Shown piece by piece: positions 1-7,482 of a stretch of DNA of 14,352 nt. Numbering within the stretch: position 1 is the first letter of the stretch; the number at the start of each line of letters is the position of its first letter. The notes beneath the pieces were generated by a model that was given only the letters and a program-made list of their open reading frames with translations, searched no databases and was not told the DNA's origin. The stretch spans positions 1 through 14,352 of the forward strand of contig JAXIHJ010000074.1 in the NCBI GenBank assembly GCA_034189755.1. The letters run 5' to 3'. The position numbers and the translations under genes are program-made. The DNA is from JAXIHJ01 sp034189755 (GTDB lineage: Bacteria; Planctomycetota; Phycisphaerae; SM23-33).

Positions 1-468
1 GTGGCCGAGACGGTCGCCTCCGCCAAGCTGCTGCGGATAAAGTCGGCCGCCGTCTGGGCCGTCATGCCGATATCAAGCAGCCACGCCGACCTGCCCGAAG
101 CCGACGTGGCCGAACTTACCAAAGGGCTGGAACGGTTCTTTCGCCTGTACGGCCAGGACTCGCCGACGTGGGTCAGCAGGCACCTTGCCCGAAAGATGGC
201 CTACGCCGCCGACCACACGGAAGTCGAGCTGGCTGCGCCGGCTGACGGCGAGACGTACGGCGAGCGCGAAGACCTGTCGGTCAGCCTGCGGCATACGTTT
301 CATCTGGCTGTGCCGTATGCGAACTGGCTGTTTTCGCAATTCGACGGCGATGACGGCGTGCTGTTGGATTTCGGCGACAGAGAATACGGCCTGATTATCC
401 GGGCGTCGTGCCGCCTGAGCAACGAGGGCGTGCGCGACTACATAGACATTGAATCGTTCCCCCAATGA
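1..468 (+). CDS. C-terminal part of a probable TadE/TadG-like pilus-assembly protein (5' end outside window)
   Basis: The frame is open from the first base to a TGA at 466-468. The GTG at position 1 is in frame, but no upstream sequence is visible to support it as a start, so the gene probably begins before the window. The 155 visible residues have no signal peptide or membrane segment. The stretch around residues 95-112 (LRHTFHLAVPYANWLF) resembles the late beta-strand region of planctomycete TadE/TadG-like proteins, where a TFxLxVP-type motif precedes the C-terminus. That resemblance and the position at the head of a tad operon are the only grounds for the call. It lies 34 bases upstream of the kinase gene on the same strand. 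It could equally be an unrelated accessory protein of the pilus. Confidence 0.45.
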   Translation: MAETVASAKLLRIKSAAVWAVMPISSSHADLPEADVAELTKGLERFFRLYGQDSPTWVSRHLARKMAYAADHTEVELAAPADGETYGEREDLSVSLRHTFHLAVPYANWLFSQFDGDDGVLLDFGDREYGLIIRASCRLSNEGVRDYIDIESFPQ

Positions 469-502
469 TTCTCTTGGTGTTTCAGAACAGGCGGGTGCAT
501 TG

Positions 503-3181
503 ATGGCAGATGATAATACAGACCGGACCGAGGGCGTGGGCCTGCCGGCCGGAGCGAAAATCGGCAAATACGAAGTCTGCCAGCGCCTGGGCATCGGCGG
601 GCAGGCGATTATCTACAAGTGCCGCGACGAAACGCTGGACCGCTACGTAGCCGTCAAGCAGATATCGACACACCTGGCGGCCGACGCCGAGTTTCTCCGG
701 CGGTTCCGCAAAGAGGCCCAGACGCTCGCGCGCCTTGCGTCCGAGCAGCCGGCTATCGTTACTATCCACGAACTCATCGAGGACGAGTGCGGGTTGTTTA
801 TCGTTATGGAGTACGTTTCCGGCCGGAGCCTGGAGACGGTCCTCGACGAGGCCGACGGGCCTATCGAACCGAAGGCGGCGCTTCAGATTATCTGGCGGCT
901 GGCCGCGGGCCTGCATACTGTCCATTCAGCCGGCATAGTCCACCGCGATATAAAGCCGTCCAACATCATCATCGGCGAAAACCTGCGAGTGAAGATCGCC
1001 GATTTCGGCGTCGCCGCCAGCATCACCGGCCAAACCTCGATGCTGTTGGGCACGACCAAGTACATGGCCCCTGAGCTGTTCGGCGGCCAGAAGATCGACG
1101 GCCGGGCCGACATATACTCGCTGGGCTTCATTGCCTATGAGATGCTCGCCGGGCGCGAGAAGTTCAATGAAACCTTCAGCGACGTGGTGCGTGACAAGCA
1201 CAGCGAATCGCTTCGGTGGATGAAGTGGCACGGCAATGAGAAAGTCCAGGCCCCGGCGCTGCACCAGGTCAACCCCGCCATACCGGTTGCGCTGTCGGAG
1301 ATCGTGGCCAAGATGATGTCCAAGGACCTCGCCAAGCGGTTCGAAAGCGCCGAATCGCTAGGCCGGGCCATTAAGATGAAGTTCACGCCTCGAGGGCGGG
1401 CGGCTGAGCCGTCGCGGCGGGGCCGACGGAAAAAAGCCGGGCGCCGTCCCGAGGCCGAAAAGCCCAGCCAGGACGATATCCTCCCTCAAGATGAAGGCGA
1501 CGAATTGCAGGTGCTTGCCGAATCGCAGCCGACGGCGCCTATTCCAAAGAGCGCCTTCCCGCTGCGGACGAAACTGCTGCTGGCCGGCGTTATCCTTCTA
1601 AGCGCCTTGGGCATCGTCGTTACCTTGGTCGTTCGGAACTACCAACGGCGTCAGCACGTGGGCCAGACGGCATCCACGGCCTACGAGGCGGCGATAGACC
1701 ACTATAAAAACGCACGATACACCGAGGCGATTAAGGGCTTCATACGTCTGGGCGAGAGGTTCGGCGGGACGAGTCAGTCGGCGCGGGCGTCGGTTATGGT
1801 CCGCCTGGCTGCTGCGAATCAGGCCGTCATTCAGCAGGACTGGCAGACCGCCGCAGCCGAGGAAAACGAAGCCAGGCAGCAGCTTAAGGTCGTTCAGGCC
1901 GCCAGAAGCGACCTGCTGGAATGGACCCGACGCGTCGACACCGAGATAGACGATTTCCAGAGATACCGTACGAACACGTGGACCTTCCGCGATGCGATGA
2001 GCAAGGCCGAGCGCGACCTGGCCGACGGCATGTTCAACGAAGCCCGCGACGTGTTGAAGCTTCGGGGCGTGGTCCTCTCGACGGAACAGGATGCCGAACG
2101 GGAGGCTTTTTACAACAAGCTCGACCGTGCCGAGTTTCGAAGCGTCTACGATGGGCATCTGTCGCGCGGGGACGGCCTGGCCGCCCAGGGCAAGTTCGAC
2201 CAGGCCCAGGCCGCCTATCGCCAGGGGCAGGCTGTGCTGAACTCAGACCTCGCCGTGAAGCTGCTCGCCGAGCAGCGCAACAACCTTCAGAAGACGCTGA
2301 ATCAGAAAGTCAATTTACTGACGGTCAGACGTAATTACGATGCCGCCGCCGCCGCTGCCGTCACCGCCGGTCGCGCCGGCGACAAGGCGGCGGAACTTGC
2401 CGCACTTCAGCGGATGGACAGGCTTCGCCCGGCGGCGGTGACGAAGGAAAAGATCAAAACCCTCCATGCCTCTATCGAGCTGGATCGCGGCCGGCAGCTA
2501 AGGGACCAGGGCAGGCTGGCTGAGGCAAAGCAGGCGTTTGAGAAATCGTTGTTGCACAAGCCGACGCCCGAAGCCCGCAACGAGCTGGCCGAACTTCAGC
2601 GCAGCAGCCGGCATCAGGAACTCGTCGCCGCCGGCGACGTGGCATTCGCAGCCGGCGATATGGACGAAGCAGTCAGCCAGTACACCTCGGCAGCCAAGAT
2701 TCGGATGGATGACGGTCTGGCTGCCAAGATTGCCGAGTGCCGCTATCGCATCAAGTTGGCCAAGGCTGACGCCTTCCGCGACGCCGGGCAATATGTCCGG
2801 GCCGCCGCGGCGTACGAACAGGCCCGGCAGATCAAGCCGGCCGCCGCGGCCGATATCGACGCGAGGCAGGCGGCTATGAGGCAGGTGCAACGGTATGAAA
2901 AATTCCTGGCCGCCGGCGATAAGTTACTGGCCAGGCGGCAGTGGTCCAAGGCGATCGACATGTTCCGCAAGGCCAAGGCCGTTCGCGACACCGAACAGGT
3001 AAATCAGCGAATCGCGCTTACGAGGTACAGCGAAAACGTGGCGCTGGGCAGGGCGGCGATGAATCAGAATAATTTCAGCGGCGCGCTGGCCTACTTCAAG
3101 CTGGCAAGGGGCTTCAAGGATACCGACGAGGTCAAGGCCCTGATCGCCGAGGCGGAACGACGACTGAAAGAATCAAAATAG
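503..3181 (+). CDS. Membrane Hanks-type Ser/Thr protein kinase with TPR-like extracytoplasmic region
   Basis: This protein (892 aa) is predicted to phosphorylate Ser/Thr on cytoplasmic partners; the FHA proteins of the same operon are the obvious candidate readers. The kinase domain spans about residues 22-290. It has a glycine loop GIGGQAIIY (30-38), VAVK lysine K52, alpha-C glutamate E71, catalytic loop HRDIKPSN (147-154, an RD kinase), DFG 167-169 and APE 189-191, with Ser/Thr residues in the activation loop between. All catalytic residues are present. A basic then acidic linker follows, then one transmembrane helix (about 358-379), then a helical tail to the end with at least seven TPR-like units. 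Expected topology is kinase inside, TPRs in the periplasm. The frame runs back to a TTG at 449 that overlaps the upstream gene. I chose ATG 503 because it clears that overlap and has a weak purine-rich site (aggcggg) about 8 bases upstream. The next gene starts 16 bases after the stop. Confidence 0.92.
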   Translation: MADDNTDRTEGVGLPAGAKIGKYEVCQRLGIGGQAIIYKCRDETLDRYVAVKQISTHLAADAEFLRRFRKEAQTLARLASEQPAIVTIHELIEDECGLFIVMEYVSGRSLETVLDEADGPIEPKAALQIIWRLAAGLHTVHSAGIVHRDIKPSNIIIGENLRVKIADFGVAASITGQTSMLLGTTKYMAPELFGGQKIDGRADIYSLGFIAYEMLAGREKFNETFSDVVRDKHSESLRWMKWHGNEKVQAPALHQVNPAIPVALSEIVAKMMSKDLAKRFESAESLGRAIKMKFTPRGRAAEPSRRGRRKKAGRRPEAEKPSQDDILPQDEGDELQVLAESQPTAPIPKSAFPLRTKLLLAGVILLSALGIVVTLVVRNYQRRQHVGQTASTAYEAAIDHYKNARYTEAIKGFIRLGERFGGTSQSARASVMVRLAAANQAVIQQDWQTAAAEENEARQQLKVVQAARSDLLEWTRRVDTEIDDFQRYRTNTWTFRDAMSKAERDLADGMFNEARDVLKLRGVVLSTEQDAEREAFYNKLDRAEFRSVYDGHLSRGDGLAAQGKFDQAQAAYRQGQAVLNSDLAVKLLAEQRNNLQKTLNQKVNLLTVRRNYDAAAAAAVTAGRAGDKAAELAALQRMDRLRPAAVTKEKIKTLHASIELDRGRQLRDQGRLAEAKQAFEKSLLHKPTPEARNELAELQRSSRHQELVAAGDVAFAAGDMDEAVSQYTSAAKIRMDDGLAAKIAECRYRIKLAKADAFRDAGQYVRAAAAYEQARQIKPAAAADIDARQAAMRQVQRYEKFLAAGDKLLARRQWSKAIDMFRKAKAVRDTEQVNQRIALTRYSENVALGRAAMNQNNFSGALAYFKLARGFKDTDEVKALIAEAERRLKESK

Positions 3182-3197
3182 CCCGGAGGAAACTTCC

Positions 3198-5432
3198 GTG
3201 AGCCTCAGCCGGGAAAAAATTCCGGTTCAACCCTTTACCGGCCCGCCTCGCCAGGCTGCAAAGCGCAGCGGACAGATACTGGTCATCACCCTGTTGGCGA
3301 TTACGGTCCTGGTAGGGCTGGTATTCTTCGTTTACAACCTGGGCGGCAGGCTGAGCGACCGCCTGTCGCAGCAGAACGCCGCGGATGCAGCGGCTGTCAG
3401 CGGGGCCGGCTGGATGGCGCGCAGCATGAACGTCGTGGCGATAAACAACGTTACCCAGACCCGGCTGATAGCGCTGATCGCGGTGCTGGACGCGCTGCCG
3501 CTGGCGGCGGAGATGACCATCGCCGAGGAGACCGGCGACGATTCGCTGCCCTTGGGCCTGGCTAAATGGCAAAACGTCGTACCGGCCTTCACCGTCTACG
3601 AGGAAGATAATTTCTACCGGCGCGGCCTGGCGGAGCTTTATCGGCAGATGAACCCGTCGCCGCAGGGCGACGGGCCTACTCACCTCGACCTGTTGTACGA
3701 GATCGACCGCACGCTGGACCATCCCGACGAAAAGGTTACCGAGGACGGGTTCGACATAACCCGCGCCACGCGATGGTCCGCAGGCGACGGGGCGGAGCCT
3801 TCGGGTACCATCTGGCAGGCTATCGTTACGCTGGATGAATTTTCGCAGGCGACTGTCGAGTCGGCGGGCCTGCTCGCCCAGGCCAACGCGGTTCGTTTCG
3901 GCCAGGCCGACGGCGGCGAATCGGCGCTGCTCGTGCCAGTCCTGCCGCGAATGCCCGCCAGGCGGACGGACTTCGCCGATTTCGGACCGGTGCTGGTGGA
4001 TCACATAGCCATCGGGTGGGAATATCCGCACAACCCGGCCAGGCGGCGATGGGTCAGTGAAGTCAGGCAATCCAACCTGGTGAATAACCTGGCCCAGTCG
4101 CAGGACGTCGCATGGGATTGCAGGACAATCAGCGTCCGCGGCGGGGCGATACCGGAGTTTGCCTATCCGCACCGTATCGGGCCGTTCGCCAAGGTTTATC
4201 AGTGGCGAGGCTACTGGGACCGGAGCGAGTACGATTGGACTGCGAATCGATGGGTCAGGCAGGAGCGATGGGGCTATAGTACTTACGGCCCGCTGGAAAA
4301 CGCCCTGGGAACGGTGTTGGGCCTATTCGGCGCGGCCGGCTGGCATTCCGGAACGGTCGATACCAGCCGATTTGCCTACCACCTGCGCAGCTTTGCGAAG
4401 GTGAAGGTCGCCTACATGCTGGGCCTGTCGGCGCCGCAGAAGGTTCAATACGCCGACAAGTGGATATTGGACTACAACGAAGCACGCGCATTCGCCGCCG
4501 ACAACGACGGTGAAAGCCCGCCGCCGATTATGACCACCAGATACTATCGCGTCAGCGTCAAATCGACGACCCACTGGTCCGACCGGGCCAACTGGATGAA
4601 GACATACGATCCGACCCCGCCGACGCTGAACTTTACCCCGATGAGATACCATTCGAACCAGCTACGGACGCCGCATGACGATGTGTTCGCCCCGGAGCTG
4701 GTCTACAGATGGATCGAAGACCGCCGCGGCTGGCATGACGTTACCGCCGGCGACTGGGAAAAGCTGACGGACTACGTCTGGATTCGCCGGACCGGTCCTC
4801 ACCGAGTAAGCCATGACTACCAAATGAAGCTGCCGCCGCGATACGTCATGGACCCCAACAACGTCCCCGTGCTGAATGAGAACGGCGATCCCATCACGGT
4901 CCCGTATGAGATTTATCTCGTAGAATGGCGCGTCTTCGGCGGCATCGAGATTCGCCAGGAGATCGACTTGTCCAGCCCGGTCGCCGGCGCTACACCGTCT
5001 GAAATGCCGGCGCCGATCCTGATCGAGCCGACCGACGAGGAAGGCCGGCTGGTCTGGTACGAAGACTACGAAACTGACCAGCCGCTTCAGGGTATCCGTA
5101 TAGAGCCTTTCGCCTTTCTGGGCGTAACTCGAAAAAGCGACAAGGCCGCCATCTGGCCGCAGCGGTTTTCCAGCGCCAACCCGACGGGCGCAATGGTGGC
5201 CGTGGCTCAGGCGGGGCTGTTCAACAATGCCAGTTGGGACCTCTGGACGCAGGATTGGCGAGTACAGCTTCAGCCGGTTGCGCAGTGGGATAGCTGGCTG
5301 GATCGCATGGAAGACGGCATCGCCGACGCCGAGGCTGTCAGCGAAATGGTCGATGTCCTGGAGTTGGAAGAAATCTATGACTACATGCTCCGAATCGACC
5401 CGTACATGGCCGAGATGTATCTGAGCCACTGA
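3198..5432 (+). CDS. Large TadG-like (Tad-domain) membrane-anchored protein
   Basis: This protein (744 aa) is probably a minor structural or assembly component of the Tad apparatus. The N-terminus has SGQ (24-26) followed by a hydrophobic helix (about 27-46), then QNAADAAAVSGA and a helix with a second hydrophobic patch. This matches the Tad/TadG-like N-terminal domain (the PF13400 type, where a GQ-helix-QNAADAAALAGA pattern is typical). No Glu lies at +5 after G25, so processing by the prepilin peptidase is not expected. The rest is long, extracytoplasmic by topology, and not recognised as a von Willebrand A domain. It includes a very aromatic stretch at residues 336-360 (six Trp, three Tyr). 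The start is GTG 3198 with a strong Shine-Dalgarno cggagga at 3184-3190. It follows the kinase by 16 bases and precedes the TadE-like gene by 22. The family call for the N-terminus is firm; the role of the large C-terminal part is unknown. Confidence 0.82.
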   Translation: MSLSREKIPVQPFTGPPRQAAKRSGQILVITLLAITVLVGLVFFVYNLGGRLSDRLSQQNAADAAAVSGAGWMARSMNVVAINNVTQTRLIALIAVLDALPLAAEMTIAEETGDDSLPLGLAKWQNVVPAFTVYEEDNFYRRGLAELYRQMNPSPQGDGPTHLDLLYEIDRTLDHPDEKVTEDGFDITRATRWSAGDGAEPSGTIWQAIVTLDEFSQATVESAGLLAQANAVRFGQADGGESALLVPVLPRMPARRTDFADFGPVLVDHIAIGWEYPHNPARRRWVSEVRQSNLVNNLAQSQDVAWDCRTISVRGGAIPEFAYPHRIGPFAKVYQWRGYWDRSEYDWTANRWVRQERWGYSTYGPLENALGTVLGLFGAAGWHSGTVDTSRFAYHLRSFAKVKVAYMLGLSAPQKVQYADKWILDYNEARAFAADNDGESPPPIMTTRYYRVSVKSTTHWSDRANWMKTYDPTPPTLNFTPMRYHSNQLRTPHDDVFAPELVYRWIEDRRGWHDVTAGDWEKLTDYVWIRRTGPHRVSHDYQMKLPPRYVMDPNNVPVLNENGDPITVPYEIYLVEWRVFGGIEIRQEIDLSSPVAGATPSEMPAPILIEPTDEEGRLVWYEDYETDQPLQGIRIEPFAFLGVTRKSDKAAIWPQRFSSANPTGAMVAVAQAGLFNNASWDLWTQDWRVQLQPVAQWDSWLDRMEDGIADAEAVSEMVDVLELEEIYDYMLRIDPYMAEMYLSH

Positions 5433-5434
5433 TT

Positions 5435-5458
5435 ATGCGAAAGCCGAAATCAAAATGA
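5435..5458 (+). other. Seven-codon mini-ORF coupled to the tadE start
   Basis: An ATG two bases after the upstream stop reads MRKPKSK and ends with a TGA that overlaps the ATG of the TadE-like gene (ATGA, 5455-5458). The basic peptide resembles the basic leaders of pseudopilins. Two readings are possible: a translational-coupling leader, or chance. No clear Shine-Dalgarno precedes either ATG. Confidence 0.2.
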
Positions 5459-6075
5459 GGCGATGCAGGCATAGCCGCCGAGGCGCAGCCATCACGGAAC
5501 TGGCTGTGTGCATCCCGCTGATTGCGGTCGTCATTGCGATGATATTTTTCCTGGGCTTCGCGATGACGAACCATCAGCGCGTAAGGCTGTCGGCCCACTA
5601 CACGGTCTGGCGCGACCTGTACGGCTGGCCTGAGATTAGCGACCCGGCCGGCCGAACCCTCAACCGCAGCGAGGCCCTGAACATGATTTTCTTCAACGGC
5701 AGGGCGGACCCCGTCTCGATTGACGGGCCGGATGTTATACATCCGCAGACCATATCGGACATGGTCGCCGCCGCCGGGCAGATTGGGGCGTGGCCCGAAG
5801 AGTTCGCCGACCGCACCGTCCGGCAGAGCTTCCCGCATGGCAGCTGCGCGAAGGTCTCGGCAGAGTTTCCGACGACCGTGAAGGCGTGGAAAAAATTCAC
5901 CGGCGCCATCACCAGCCGGTACTGCCGCGACGGCGTTGAATGGCGAAGGTCGGAGGTTTCATATCTCCAGCCGGTCCGGGACCAGTTCCTGGCGGACCTG
6001 GACGCCGCGGTCATGTGCATAGATGACGACGAGCTTCGAAGCAGCATTCAAGCCCTCTATCTGAAACGCTGGTGA
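5455..6075 (+). CDS. TadE-like minor pseudopilin
   Basis: This 206-residue protein has the TadE signature. A short basic leader ends in G10, followed by AAITEL with Glu at +5 (E15), then a hydrophobic helix (about 16-37). In TadE/TadF proteins the prepilin peptidase cuts after this Gly, and the helix packs the minor pilin into the membrane or pilus base; cleavage here between G10 and A11 is inferred. The remaining 170 residues are a poorly conserved extracytoplasmic domain with scattered Cys. The ATG at 5455 gives the correct short leader, although no good ribosome site precedes it. Translation may be coupled from the mini-ORF just upstream. The stop overlaps the next start by 4 bases (GTGA). 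No prepilin peptidase gene is in the window, so it must lie elsewhere if processing occurs. Confidence 0.85.
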   Translation: MRRCRHSRRGAAITELAVCIPLIAVVIAMIFFLGFAMTNHQRVRLSAHYTVWRDLYGWPEISDPAGRTLNRSEALNMIFFNGRADPVSIDGPDVIHPQTISDMVAAAGQIGAWPEEFADRTVRQSFPHGSCAKVSAEFPTTVKAWKKFTGAITSRYCRDGVEWRRSEVSYLQPVRDQFLADLDAAVMCIDDDELRSSIQALYLKRW

Positions 6076-6641
6076 GCCGGATAAGTCAACCCGAGACTGA
6101 AGAAGTCGCTCCGTCCCGCAGGCGCAGACGTGCGGCGTGGCCGGTTGTGTGCCTCCTGGCGGCTGTGGCGTTTGCGGCATGGCAGATCCACGTATGCTGG
6201 AAATCCGTCGGCCGGTACGTATCGCCCTGCCGGCGGGCTGGGCAATTGCACGAGGCGCAGGCTGATGACGTCAATGTCCTGGATGTATCTGGGTGCCCAT
6301 TGGCGGTAGCGGGGCTAAAGCCGCTGGCCGCCGACCCGGCCGGCGTCCGTCCACCGCCGGGCGCAACACGTCATGCCGCGTTCAGGCGGCGGGCGGCAGG
6401 CTGCATCGAGCAGCAGGCCAGGTACAGCGTCGAGGCTGAGACTGACGACGTCGCGGCGTATTACACCGATAGACTCGCCGCCGGCGGCTACAGGCTGCTG
6501 CGAGACACGCCGCCGGAGGCGGGGCGGAAAGTGCTTGTCTTCATCGAGGGGCAAACACGTATCATACTGGCCTTGCGAAAAGCGGCCGATCAGGCCAAGA
6601 TAGTAACCGTGGTCTTGACGGTTGTAACTGACGAGCCTTGA
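6072..6641 (+). CDS. Small single-pass membrane protein of unknown function in the tad operon
   Basis: I do not recognise this 189-residue protein. A basic stretch (RRRRR at 16-20) precedes one hydrophobic helix (about 22-40), giving a likely inside-to-outside anchor. Four Cys follow or flank the helix (C42, C53, C75, C111). The C-terminal half (about 118-187) looks like a small alpha/beta domain. It has a helix of the form DDVAAYYTDRLAAGGYRLL (125-143), a YYxxxLxxxGY pattern seen in several small secreted domains, then beta strands with a hydrophobic end. The GTG start at 6072 overlaps the tadE stop by 4 bases, so translational coupling is likely, and cpaB follows after 30 bases. Its fixed place between tadE and cpaB suggests a role at the pilus base or membrane, but that is inference. 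The frame and coupling make it a real gene. Confidence 0.75.
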   Translation: MSRISQPETEEVAPSRRRRRAAWPVVCLLAAVAFAAWQIHVCWKSVGRYVSPCRRAGQLHEAQADDVNVLDVSGCPLAVAGLKPLAADPAGVRPPPGATRHAAFRRRAAGCIEQQARYSVEAETDDVAAYYTDRLAAGGYRLLRDTPPEAGRKVLVFIEGQTRIILALRKAADQAKIVTVVLTVVTDEP

Positions 6642-6671
6642 CGGCCCGGCTGAAACAAAGGGAACCTGCCC

Positions 6672-7457
6672 ATGACGAAAGAACAAACCCTCGGCGTTAG
6701 GAACAAGAAGCTCCTCGTTGTGGCGCTGTTGCTGGCTGCGGTTGTGGTGGTGGTTTACAACATCCACATCAGCCGGGTTCGCAGCGCCGCCGAAGGCGAA
6801 ACGGTATGGGTGATGAGGTTCCTTCGTGACATGGACGTCGGGGAGGAAATAGAACGACGTGATTTCGAGCCGGCCTCCATTGAAATCGGGCGGGAAACGG
6901 CAGAGGGAATCGGCGCGGTGCCTGCAAAAAAGTGGGACGCCGTCGGCAAGCGCCTTATGCGCTCTGCGCAGAAGGGCGAGGTTCTTATCTGGCCTCACGT
7001 CATCGGCGAGCATCGGTCCCTGCCATCCAGCAAGATTACTCCGGGCAAGGTGGCCGTTTCGCTGGTGGTTGACCCCCGGCGTGCGCCGGGCGATATCCTG
7101 CACGTAGGCGACAGGGTCAACATCATGGGGGTCATGTCCGTCGGCAAAGGCCCGCTTCGGACGTATCGTATCGCCGAATGGCTGAAGGTGCTGGCCGTCG
7201 GCGGCAGAGGGCTGAAGGAACCACCCGGCGGCGCCAGGTATGTCGATCAGGCGGTGCGATCATACCGCAGCATCACCGTGGAGGTAAGCCCGGAGGTCTC
7301 TGCGCAACTGGCGAACGTTTTGTCACATGTTCAGGGCAGCATATGGCTCGAGCTGCGCAATCCCCGTGACAGGGCTCCCGTGCGGGCCGGAAAAGTGAAT
7401 TCGGAGCTTGAGGGCCTGGCCGCCGCATCGCCCGCCGCCTCCGGGGGCGGAAGATAG
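6672..7457 (+). CDS. cpaB: Tad/Flp pilus assembly protein CpaB (RcpC)
   Basis: CpaB/RcpC is a periplasmic, inner-membrane-anchored protein that supports the outer-membrane secretin of Tad systems. This 261-residue copy is of normal family length. It has an N-terminal membrane anchor (about 14-29), an SAF-type domain (about 45-112, including FLRDMDVGEEI and the following RDF) and an RcpC-like domain (about 125-235) with the typical KVAVSLVVD...GDRVNI pattern. The C-terminus is a short Ala/Gly/Ser tail. The ATG at 6672 has an aaggga site 8-9 bases upstream. In most tad loci cpaB is followed by the secretin gene cpaC/rcpA and then tadZ; here the ATPase gene follows directly after 25 bases. The assignment is secure from the domain pattern and context. 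Confidence 0.93.
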   Translation: MTKEQTLGVRNKKLLVVALLLAAVVVVVYNIHISRVRSAAEGETVWVMRFLRDMDVGEEIERRDFEPASIEIGRETAEGIGAVPAKKWDAVGKRLMRSAQKGEVLIWPHVIGEHRSLPSSKITPGKVAVSLVVDPRRAPGDILHVGDRVNIMGVMSVGKGPLRTYRIAEWLKVLAVGGRGLKEPPGGARYVDQAVRSYRSITVEVSPEVSAQLANVLSHVQGSIWLELRNPRDRAPVRAGKVNSELEGLAAASPAASGGGR

Positions 7458-7482
7458 GCCCAAGCTGACAAGGCTGACACTT

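Noticed and set aside
449..502. TTG start at 449 extending the kinase by 18 residues
   Set aside because: It would overlap the upstream gene by 20 bases, has no better ribosome site, and the added residues match nothing. ATG 503 is the simpler start.
3132..4172. A 346-codon open frame on the - strand across the TadG-like gene
   Set aside because: It is Arg/Gly/Gln-rich, has no recognisable domain, and lies wholly opposite a well-supported gene. Long antisense frames like this, and those at 7273-8109, 8545-9381, 10213-11274 and 13457-14275, are expected in GC-rich coding DNA.
6913..6935. Programmed frameshift at A-AAA-AAG in cpaB, and similar heptamers in cpaF and tadB
   Set aside because: Lys-Lys pairs after A-ending codons create these by chance. 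The shifted frames give no sensible product, and the full-length proteins are normal family members.
7408..7482. TTG start at 7408 extending CpaF by 25 residues
   Set aside because: It overlaps cpaB by 50 bases, and the added sequence is Pro/Arg-rich, low-complexity and outside the FHA fold. GTG 7483 begins the first FHA strand and has an upstream purine site.
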